This document shows, piece after piece, positions 1 through 5,166 of a stretch of 6,280 nucleotides of DNA. Numbering within the stretch: the stretch's first letter is position 1; the number at the start of each line of letters is the position of its first letter. A model generated the notes under the pieces. It worked only from the letters and a program-made list of their open reading frames with translations. It was not told the DNA's origin and searched no databases. Both the position numbers and the translations under genes were made by a program. This DNA is from Promethearchaeota archaeon (GTDB lineage: Archaea > Asgardarchaeota > Lokiarchaeia > Sigyniarchaeales > SOKP01). The stretch lies in assembly GCA_016840695.1 (NCBI GenBank), contig JAEORV010000101.1:1-6280 (forward strand), given 5' to 3'.

Positions 1-36
1 TATAATTTAATAAATCTATTGAAAAAGGGAAATTAA
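1..36 (+). CDS. Possible C-terminal tail of an upstream plus-strand gene
   Basis: The frame starting at base 1 is open for 11 codons (YNLINLLKKGN) and stops with TAA at 34-36, one base before the ATT at 38 that seems to start the next reading frame. If real, it is the last few residues of a plus-strand gene that begins outside the window, and the small membrane protein would follow it in an operon. The stretch is so short that it could be open by chance. The same bases also contain a TATA-like sequence, so they may be promoter instead. Confidence 0.2.
   Translation, partial: YNLINLLKKGN
6..15 (+). promoter_or_regulatory. Possible TATA box of the small membrane protein gene
   Basis: The sequence tttaataaat is centred about 27 bases before the ATT at 38. 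This is the spacing seen before the other genes here and expected for an archaeal promoter giving a leaderless or very short-leader transcript. Against it, leaderless initiation normally uses ATG, and the same bases can be read as the end of an upstream gene. A weak purine stretch, aaaaaggga at 22-30, is the only ribosome-binding-like sequence before the start. Confidence 0.3.
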
Positions 37-37
37 A

Positions 38-229
38 ATTAGTCAAACCAAACAGAGAATAAGAATTGTACGAGTAATATTCATCATTCTTATCTCAATT
101 TTATTGATAATTGGTTTTTCGCTAACGCAAATCGTCCCCGCACCTTACCAAATTATAGGATTCATTATATTCTTTATTATTTTTTGGATAGTAGTGGGAT
201 TATTCATCTTGTACGAAAAATTTCGGTAA
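38..229 (+). CDS. Small two-helix membrane protein, apparent ATT start
   Basis: This reading frame of 63 codons plus TAA encodes MSQTKQRIRIVR, if ATT is read as Met, followed by two hydrophobic segments. The first is at about residues 13-30. A short polar and proline turn (TQIVPAPYQ, about 30-38) follows, then a second segment at about 39-58 and a basic tail, YEKFR. A basic N-terminus, hairpin of helices and charged end are what a real small membrane protein looks like, and positive-inside topology would put both ends in the cytoplasm. Between the in-frame TGA at 20-22 and the first helix there is no ATG, GTG or TTG; the only in-frame TTG falls inside helix 1. The start is therefore either a rare ATT codon at 38 or an ATG changed by mutation or sequencing error. 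The gene converges on the beta-helix protein gene with a 10-base gap. I recognise no family and assign no function. Confidence 0.55.
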   Translation: MSQTKQRIRIVRVIFIILISILLIIGFSLTQIVPAPYQIIGFIIFFIIFWIVVGLFILYEKFR

Positions 230-239
230 TGAAATCTTC

Positions 240-1016
240 TTAGTCCTCTTTAGTCAGGTGTTTTATTTCAATTGGACGTCCTGGACTCCCTTGATAATAT
301 AGCTTTTCTGGAACTCCACGCCAGTTTTTAACCAAAGATGTATTTGGGAAAAAGACATTATTATCCGCACTAAGAACTCCTGGTCCTGCAACGCTTCCTG
401 GATACATGGTTGTATTTTTTCCTAACTTTATTTCTAATATACTGATCTTCCCAAAAATACTATTTACGGCGTGACTGCTGAGTACCGAAGTTGGATATAT
501 GAATGTATTATCGCCTAAGTCGGTAAATTCCAATCCAGCGTATCCATCACAATAAAGAACATTTTTTCCTATTTTGTTATGTCCTATCCGCCGTAAAACA
601 CGGTTTAATAGCCATGGGAATGGAGATTTGCTTGCTAACCACATCGGAAATTTTATGATAAAACCACGCTTGTGATAATATTTGATCATCCTTCCCGTTG
701 GACTATTTACGTCTTCTAACACGCGCTCAAATATCCCTTGTTGAGGGGATTCTTTTTTATTCCATTTTCTGACCCATAAAGCTGAAAATTCGATTAGCAT
801 GATAATATAGATATAGTACATTAACAAGAAGATTACTGGTAAAAGAAGAAAGTGAAAAATGGTTTGTATTGAAAAATACATAATAAAACAGTATTCGAAT
901 AATAAAAACAATGCTAAACACGCATAGAAAGGTACCATAACGCTTACCATGTTAATAAGCGCAAAACTGCCTACAGATACCTCAATAGTTTTTTCTATTG
1001 CGTTTTCAGCATCCAT
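240..1016 (-). CDS. Membrane-anchored left-handed beta-helix acyltransferase-like protein
   Basis: The protein has 258 residues and starts at ATG 1016. Residues about 17-43 and 47-80 are strongly hydrophobic and should form two or more membrane helices. A basic linker (WVRKWNKK, 81-88) follows, which suggests that the rest faces the cytoplasm. From about 146 to 246 there are imperfect hexapeptide turns of the left-handed beta-helix type (IGHNKIGKNVLY, LGDNTFIYPTSV, LGKNTTMYPGSV, ADNNVFFPNTSL). The domain closes with QGSPGRPI (242-249), resembling the GNPAKxI end of many hexapeptide acyltransferases. His182 in SSHAVNS is a candidate catalytic base. The arrangement recalls the beta-helix segments in the membrane C-terminal part of some peptide synthetase-like proteins, but no adenylation or carrier domain is present. 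The likely role is acyl or acetyl transfer at the inner face of the membrane; the substrate is unknown. A purely structural role is possible. It lies 45 bases behind the transporter gene and has its own TATA-like element. Confidence 0.75.
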   Translation of the reverse strand: MDAENAIEKTIEVSVGSFALINMVSVMVPFYACLALFLLFEYCFIMYFSIQTIFHFLLLPVIFLLMYYIYIIMLIEFSALWVRKWNKKESPQQGIFERVLEDVNSPTGRMIKYYHKRGFIIKFPMWLASKSPFPWLLNRVLRRIGHNKIGKNVLYCDGYAGLEFTDLGDNTFIYPTSVLSSHAVNSIFGKISILEIKLGKNTTMYPGSVAGPGVLSADNNVFFPNTSLVKNWRGVPEKLYYQGSPGRPIEIKHLTKED

Positions 1017-1037
1017 ATCACAAATATTGATGAATTA

Positions 1038-1047
1038 GTATAAAAAA
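1038..1047 (-). promoter_or_regulatory. TATA box of the beta-helix protein gene
   Basis: On the minus strand the sequence reads TTTTTTATAC, centred about 26 bases before the ATG at 1016 in the 45-base gap behind the transporter gene. No Shine-Dalgarno sequence lies just before the start (AATATTTGTGAT-ATG), so a leaderless transcript is likely. The T run in this element could also help end the transporter transcript, giving it two uses. Confidence 0.5.
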
Positions 1048-1061
1048 CTATTCATAAACGC

Positions 1062-2339
1062 TTAATGACTTTCACTGCTTTTAAAAGAATATTCTTCCAT
1101 TTGCATTAGAGTGATTTTCTTGAACACCATTATAAATGCAACAAAGGCTAAAGTACTCATGACAATCCCAAACCAAAAAGTTGGGAAACTTTGGATTAAA
1201 AAAGTGCCAAAGATAGGACCAACTATTTGGCCAAAGCTATCCATGGTTGTTGTATATCCATTTATTTTACCTCTCTCTTTTGGAGTTACAGTTTCAGTTA
1301 TTTTACTCATCATGAGTCCTCTCGCACAAGAAACTCCATAACTCACAACTACCATTATAACAATAAATATCCACAATTCGTGATAAAAAGTCCCGCATAT
1401 GCCAATGAGGAGCGTAGAAATCACTAAGATCAATAATCCTAATATTGTTGTATTTTTCTCACCCAGTCTATTCAAGGTTGGTTTAAACACTGTAAATCGC
1501 ATTATTGCACGTGAAATTCCCGATATTAATAAAAACATGCTTACTCCAAAAGTATCCAGTCCAAGGATAAAACCGATAAACATTGAAAGTGTTCCAACAT
1601 ACATCATGAAAGAAACCGTGTGAAAGAAATATTGAGTGAGCAAATATAATGCGTTTTTATTTTTTAAGATATGAACTTTTATTTTAATCTCTTTTTCCAC
1701 TTTTTCCCGTAATGATTTAGGCCACGATTCTTGTATAAATAACACCGTTACAATCATTGTAAGGAATGACATTCCCGCAGAAACCAATCCAGGTAAAGCA
1801 AGAGGGAATTCTGGAGGAAATATTCTAAATATAGATAAAAGTCCCACTAATGCAGGAGCTATTACGCCCGCTAGTGTGTGAACTACACCGAAATTTGTCA
1901 TTTGTACGCCTCTATCTCGTGGAGGAACAGAATCAGTAATGATCGCTTTTGTTATTGGGTAGTTACCTCCAAAAAGTCCATCAAAAATTCGAGCGAAAAA
2001 AAGCATGCCTAAATTATTTGAAAAGGCAAGCAATAAAAACGCAGTAAAAGTGCCTGCTTCAGCGACTAATAGCGTTGGTCTTCGACCATATTTATCGCTA
2101 AGCTTTCCCCATATGGGCGCAGAAAATAATGAAAAAACAGCATTCGTTGCCAATAAAAACCCTATTACTACTGGAGTGGTGTTGTAAATGATTCTGAGCT
2201 CATTTAGGTATGGGACGATAATGTAAAAACCTAAAATATCAATGAATAACCCTATCCATAAGGGTCGTAATATTGAATATTTTTCAAGAGTGTTTTTTGG
2301 ACCTCCTTTATTTTTATTGCTAGGTCGTTTCTGAGACAC
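1062..2339 (-). CDS. MFS transporter, drug/proton antiporter (DHA1) type
   Basis: The protein has 425 residues, the usual MFS length, with 12 hydrophobic segments in two sets of six. The halves are separated by a lysine-rich cytoplasmic loop (about 202-228). MFS motif A is intact between helices 2 and 3 (GKLSDKYGRRP, 78-88). Its counterpart between helices 8 and 9 is weak (KPTLNRLGEKN, 286-296). Helix 5 carries AGVIAPALVG (157-166), similar to the antiporter motif C, and helix 11 has GQIVGPIFG. Together these point to proton-coupled export across the cell membrane; the substrate cannot be told from the sequence. The start is GTG at 2337-2339: an in-frame TAA lies seven codons upstream, and no ATG occurs before helix 1. 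The N-terminus is short, polar and basic. The gene sits between hydrolase A and the beta-helix protein on the same strand, with an apparent promoter of its own. Confidence 0.88.
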   Translation of the reverse strand: MSQKRPSNKNKGGPKNTLEKYSILRPLWIGLFIDILGFYIIVPYLNELRIIYNTTPVVIGFLLATNAVFSLFSAPIWGKLSDKYGRRPTLLVAEAGTFTAFLLLAFSNNLGMLFFARIFDGLFGGNYPITKAIITDSVPPRDRGVQMTNFGVVHTLAGVIAPALVGLLSIFRIFPPEFPLALPGLVSAGMSFLTMIVTVLFIQESWPKSLREKVEKEIKIKVHILKNKNALYLLTQYFFHTVSFMMYVGTLSMFIGFILGLDTFGVSMFLLISGISRAIMRFTVFKPTLNRLGEKNTTILGLLILVISTLLIGICGTFYHELWIFIVIMVVVSYGVSCARGLMMSKITETVTPKERGKINGYTTTMDSFGQIVGPIFGTFLIQSFPTFWFGIVMSTLAFVAFIMVFKKITLMQMEEYSFKSSESH

Positions 2340-2360
2340 TTCTACACGAAGAAATTAGAA

Positions 2361-2369
2361 ATTAAAGAT
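2361..2369 (-). promoter_or_regulatory. TATA box of the MFS transporter gene
   Basis: On the minus strand the sequence reads ATCTTTAAT, centred about 26 bases before the GTG start at 2339. A second AT-rich stretch (TATTATATTAC) lies just upstream and could be an alternative box. No ribosome-binding sequence is visible before the GTG (TTCGTGTAGAA-GTG). Confidence 0.42.
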
Positions 2370-2422
2370 AATAAGTAATATAATACGTGAAATTAAAAAT
2401 ACCATTTAAAGCTTCTATTTTT

Positions 2423-2443
2423 AAAAAATAAAAGAAAAAAAAA
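2423..2443 (-). terminator. T-rich archaeal terminator after hydrolase A
   Basis: Directly after the stop codon of hydrolase A the minus strand carries T9-C-T4-A-T6, with no GC hairpin. Archaeal RNA polymerase terminates at oligo-T tracts alone, so this is the best terminator in the window. It divides the hydrolase cluster from the transporter gene, which then uses the promoter in the remaining part of the gap. Confidence 0.65.
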
Positions 2444-3277
2444 TTAAGACAAGAAATCGATAATATGCTTGTTGATTTCTGGTGCTTTTTCTAAGGGTGA
2501 ATCGTGTCCAGCACCATGGATTACGATTATTTTACTATTAGGTATTTTTTCGTGGATGAGTTGATTTCTTGACATGGGAGTTTGGCGATCTTTATCAGCG
2601 GTGATTATAAGCGTTTCATTTTTTATGAGGTGCAATTGATCTATAACATCATGGTACTTGAGCGCATTTGCTTGATTTTCAATGTCTTTTGGAGTTGGAA
2701 TATTAGATGTTTTCATTTGAGCGTAATCTTCAACGCTAAAAAGGCCATGGAACTTCTTCTTTGTATCTTCTTGCATTTCTTTTTTAAATTTTCGAGAATA
2801 CCCCATTGGTGCGCGTTCGAAAAATGCTTTTATTGGATCTTCTTGGTATGCTTTAATACTAGCTAATTGGCTATCTACATACATTGTTATTCCCGCTTCA
2901 TCGCCACCAGGCCAATTTGGAAGAGTATTTATTAAAACTAGCTTATTTAATCGCTCAGGATATTTAATTGCAAAGTGTTGGGCGAACATTCCTCCTAAAC
3001 TCCACGCAACAACATGTGTTTTTTCAATGTTTAACGCATCCATCAATCCACGAATGTCTCCTGCAAGCATTTCCATCGTGAAGAGTTCGTCTGGATGATC
3101 AGATTCACCCGCACCACGATTATCAAATCTAATTACCTTAAATTTTTCCGATAAAGGACCATATTGACACATCCAAACCTCTTTCTTTACCCCAAATCCG
3201 TGGACTAAGATTACGGGATCGCCTTCACCTTGGATTTCATAGCATATCTTAATACCATTAACATCTGCAAAAGTCAT
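2444..3277 (-). CDS. Alpha/beta hydrolase A (tandem paralogue)
   Basis: The protein has 277 residues, typical for a single-domain alpha/beta hydrolase of the enol-lactonase/haloperoxidase-like type. The oxyanion loop is HGFG (26-29), the strand-4 signature is DNRGAGESD (52-60), the nucleophile is Ser93, the acid is probably Asp230 in DKDRQTP, and the base is His258 in GAGHDSP. A helical cap of about 95 residues lies between Ser93 and the acid and should set substrate choice. There is no signal peptide, so it should be cytoplasmic. The elbow reads AWSLGG rather than the usual GxSxG, so Gly is replaced by Ala91; B and C keep Gly. Over the first 112 alignable residues I count 81 identities with hydrolase C, without gaps. 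The start is ATG 3277, giving MTFADVNGIK, which matches B. It is the last of three hydrolases, 39 bases behind B. The reaction is probably ester or lactone hydrolysis; the substrate is unknown. Confidence 0.88.
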   Translation of the reverse strand: MTFADVNGIKICYEIQGEGDPVILVHGFGVKKEVWMCQYGPLSEKFKVIRFDNRGAGESDHPDELFTMEMLAGDIRGLMDALNIEKTHVVAWSLGGMFAQHFAIKYPERLNKLVLINTLPNWPGGDEAGITMYVDSQLASIKAYQEDPIKAFFERAPMGYSRKFKKEMQEDTKKKFHGLFSVEDYAQMKTSNIPTPKDIENQANALKYHDVIDQLHLIKNETLIITADKDRQTPMSRNQLIHEKIPNSKIIVIHGAGHDSPLEKAPEINKHIIDFLS

Positions 3278-3299
3278 ATGGTATGTAATAATTGAAATT

Positions 3300-3307
3300 C
3301 TTTTAAT
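3300..3307 (-). promoter_or_regulatory. Possible TATA box of hydrolase A
   Basis: On the minus strand ATTAAAAG is centred about 26 bases before the ATG at 3277, inside the 39-base gap between hydrolases B and A. There is no purine-rich ribosome site before the ATG (ATTACATACCAT-ATG). The gap has no T run, so read-through from hydrolase B is also possible. Confidence 0.4.
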
Positions 3308-3316
3308 GTTAACGAT

Positions 3317-4150
3317 TTAACTTTTCAAGAAATTAGCAATAATCTTATTAACTTCGGGAGCACGAGACAAAGTAAGAAAATGTCCTGCTCTCTCTATGAT
3401 CTTTAAAGTACTATTGGGAATCTTTTTGTCCATGAGCTCAGAGGAGCTTGAAGGAGTGAGTCTATCGTGAGTACCGGCAATCAACAATGTTGGACATTTA
3501 ATTTCGTGTAATCTCTCTACAGTTTTATGATTCTTAATGGCTTCAGCAATGTTTGATAAATCCTGAGGTCGAGGCATATCGCGCAATCGCTCTTCAATTA
3601 GGCTTTCTGCAGAAAAAATTCCGTGGAATATTTTTGTTGGATTATTCTCCATGTCTTTCCTGAATTTCTGGTGATATAATACCCGTGCTTGCTGAAAAAA
3701 TGCTTTCTTGGGATCATTTTTTAACTCTTCTAGTTCTTGAATTTGAGATTTTTTAAGCATTTCAATTCCATCAGCACTAGGCATTCCAGAATTGGTCGTG
3801 ATTAATATTAATTTATCGACATTTTCAGGATATTTTAGAACGAAATTCTGTGAGATCATGCCGCCTAAAGAGCGTCCTCCGATATGGGCTTTCTTGATGT
3901 TTAGGAAATCCATGAGTGCCTTTATGTCATCAGCAAACATCTCCATTGTATAAGGCATGTTGGGTCGGTCGGACTTTCCTACGCCTCTTAGATCGTATGT
4001 TATGAGTTGAAACTCTTTAGCTAACTCATATTGCGCTTTCCAAATTTCTTTTTTTGCCCCGTATCCATGAGTAAATACGATGGGAGGTCCTTCGCCCCGG
4101 ATATCATAGCAAATTTTTATTCCATTAACATCTGCAAAATGTTCAGTCAT
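3317..4150 (-). CDS. Alpha/beta hydrolase B (tandem paralogue)
   Basis: Starting at ATG 4150 the protein has 277 residues, the same length as A. A TTG six codons upstream (4168) would add MKYIFH, but the ATG gives MTEHFADVNGIKICY, which lines up with A's MTFADVNGIKICY, so the ATG is preferred. The oxyanion loop is HGYG (28-31). The elbow is GGRSLGG with nucleophile Ser94, the acid is Asp229 in GTHDRLTP, and the base is His257 in RAGHFLT. All three catalytic residues are present. It is the most diverged of the trio: the strand-4 signature is YDLRGVGKSD instead of FDNRGAGxSD, and Arg takes the place of the Trp found beside the nucleophile in A and C. It has one residue fewer than A and C in the region before strand 4. 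It is probably a cytoplasmic esterase or lactonase whose substrate range differs from that of A and C, which is inference from the active-site differences. Confidence 0.87.
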   Translation of the reverse strand: MTEHFADVNGIKICYDIRGEGPPIVFTHGYGAKKEIWKAQYELAKEFQLITYDLRGVGKSDRPNMPYTMEMFADDIKALMDFLNIKKAHIGGRSLGGMISQNFVLKYPENVDKLILITTNSGMPSADGIEMLKKSQIQELEELKNDPKKAFFQQARVLYHQKFRKDMENNPTKIFHGIFSAESLIEERLRDMPRPQDLSNIAEAIKNHKTVERLHEIKCPTLLIAGTHDRLTPSSSSELMDKKIPNSTLKIIERAGHFLTLSRAPEVNKIIANFLKS

Positions 4151-4189
4151 ATGAAATATATACTTCAAATAGTAATAATCTTAATGAAA

Positions 4190-4198
4190 TTCTTTAGA
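4190..4198 (-). promoter_or_regulatory. Tentative TATA box of hydrolase B
   Basis: On the minus strand TCTAAAGAA is centred about 44 bases before the ATG at 4150, and about 26 before the alternative TTG at 4168. Transcription from it would give roughly an 18-base leader for the ATG start. A second candidate, AAGATTATTA (4173-4182), sits 26-27 bases before the ATG and would make the message leaderless. I cannot choose between them by eye. Confidence 0.25.
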
Positions 4199-4240
4199 TG
4201 TCCCAAAACACACAAGACAACGGGAAAAGGATTATATGCT

Positions 4241-5095
4241 TTATTCTAAGGTTTCTAATACTTCAATGCTTGGTTTTAATAGAAAATCAATGATTAATTC
4301 GTTCACTTCCGGAGCTCTCGAATTAGGAGCAGCATGACCTGCTTTATCAATTATTTTTAACGTGCTATTGGGCATTTTCATGGCCATTTCTTCCATTGTT
4401 GATTTTGGACAAACTCTATCGTGGGAGCCTGCGATTAACAGCGTTTCGATTTGCACTTCGTGTAATCTATCCAACGTGTTATGATCTTCCAAGGCGCTTG
4501 CTTGATTATCAATGTCAGCGTGAGTAGCTGGATCGATTGTGCTCTCTATTATTAAATCATCAACAGACCAGAGCCCATAAAACTTTTTCTTGGGGTCTGC
4601 CTTCATTTTTTTCTTAAAGCTATGGTGATAATTAAGAGGAACCGCGTCCCAAAATGCTTTTTCAGGGTCTTCTAACAATACATCCAATCCCTCGTGCCGG
4701 GATTGCTTGTATAAGTCTACTCCTTGTCCCTTATAATTTGTTAGAAGTAAAACTGCTTTATTTACTCTTTCTGGATACTTCAAAAGAAAATGTTGTACGA
4801 TCATGCCACCTAAAGACCAACCGATAATGTGCGCTTTTTCGATAGCTAGTGCGTCCATTAGTCCTTTAATGTCTTCTACAAACATATTCATTGTAAAAGG
4901 TTCATTTGGACGGTCAGATTTACCAGCACCCCTATTATCAAATCTTATTACTTTAAACTTTTCTGACAAAGGGTTAAACAATCCATGCCAAGTCTCTTTC
5001 TTTGCTCCAAAACCGTGCACTAAAATTACCGGGTCTCCTACTCCTTGAATTTCATAACAGAATTTTATTCCATTAACAATAATAAACTCATTCAT
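4241..5095 (-). CDS. Alpha/beta hydrolase C (tandem paralogue)
   Basis: The protein has 284 residues from ATG 5095. The oxyanion loop is HGFG (27-30), the strand-4 signature is DNRGAGKSD (53-61), the elbow is GWSLGG with Ser94, the acid is Asp226 in GSHDRVCP, and the base is His254 in KAGHAAP. The catalytic set is therefore canonical. The last 11 residues or so (KPSIEVLETLE) extend past the point where A and B end. The N-terminus (MNEFIIVNGIKFCYEIQG) differs from the FADVNG shared by A and B, yet the following 100 residues are much closer to A than to B. It is the first of the three in transcription order and is followed by a 90-base gap to B with only a weak T run. It is expected to be cytoplasmic and to hydrolyse an ester or lactone; nothing in the sequence names the substrate. 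Confidence 0.89.
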   Translation of the reverse strand: MNEFIIVNGIKFCYEIQGVGDPVILVHGFGAKKETWHGLFNPLSEKFKVIRFDNRGAGKSDRPNEPFTMNMFVEDIKGLMDALAIEKAHIIGWSLGGMIVQHFLLKYPERVNKAVLLLTNYKGQGVDLYKQSRHEGLDVLLEDPEKAFWDAVPLNYHHSFKKKMKADPKKKFYGLWSVDDLIIESTIDPATHADIDNQASALEDHNTLDRLHEVQIETLLIAGSHDRVCPKSTMEEMAMKMPNSTLKIIDKAGHAAPNSRAPEVNELIIDFLLKPSIEVLETLE

Positions 5096-5136
5096 AAGTA
5101 AGTATTATTCTATCTAAAAGTTTAAAAAACTTACTT
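5096..5136 (-). repeat. Inverted repeat spanning the hydrolase C promoter
   Basis: The 8-base arms aagtaagt (5096-5103) and acttactt (5129-5136) are exact reverse complements separated by 25 bases. One arm touches the ATG of hydrolase C; the other lies at the upstream edge of its TATA-like box. Inside is a second palindrome, aagttt-aaa-aaactt (5118-5132), that covers the box. The position suits an operator for a dimeric regulator. In such AT-rich DNA a chance origin is possible. Confidence 0.35.
5120..5129 (-). promoter_or_regulatory. TATA box of hydrolase C
   Basis: On the minus strand the sequence reads TTTTTTAAAC, centred about 29 bases before the ATG at 5095. It is preceded by a purine-rich stretch, GAAAGTAAG, that resembles a TFB recognition element. 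No Shine-Dalgarno sequence lies before the ATG (AATAATACTTACTT-ATG), so the leader is probably absent or only a few bases long. Confidence 0.5.
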
Positions 5137-5138
5137 TC

Positions 5139-5149
5139 AAAATAAAAAG
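5139..5149 (-). terminator. Possible T-rich terminator after the CCG-domain gene
   Basis: On the minus strand CTTTTTATTTT lies about 20 bases after the TAG stop at 5167-5169 and just before the promoter of hydrolase C. T-rich tracts of this kind can end archaeal transcripts, but it is short and in AT-rich surroundings. Confidence 0.35.
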
Positions 5150-5166
5150 AGCTATAACCATGAAAT

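Noticed and set aside
1111..1623. Plus-strand open frames opposite the transporter gene
   Set aside because: They lie fully inside a well-supported MFS gene on the other strand, overlap one another, and have no recognisable motifs; they are shadows of the coding bias.
2340..2443. AT-rich gap considered as an origin, attachment site or small RNA gene
   Set aside because: No direct repeats or stable hairpin are seen; its content is explained by a T-rich terminator and a TATA-like promoter.
2582..2866. Plus-strand frame of about 94 codons opposite hydrolase A
   Set aside because: It is antisense to the cap domain of a clear hydrolase, has no ribosome site or promoter, and shows no domain pattern.
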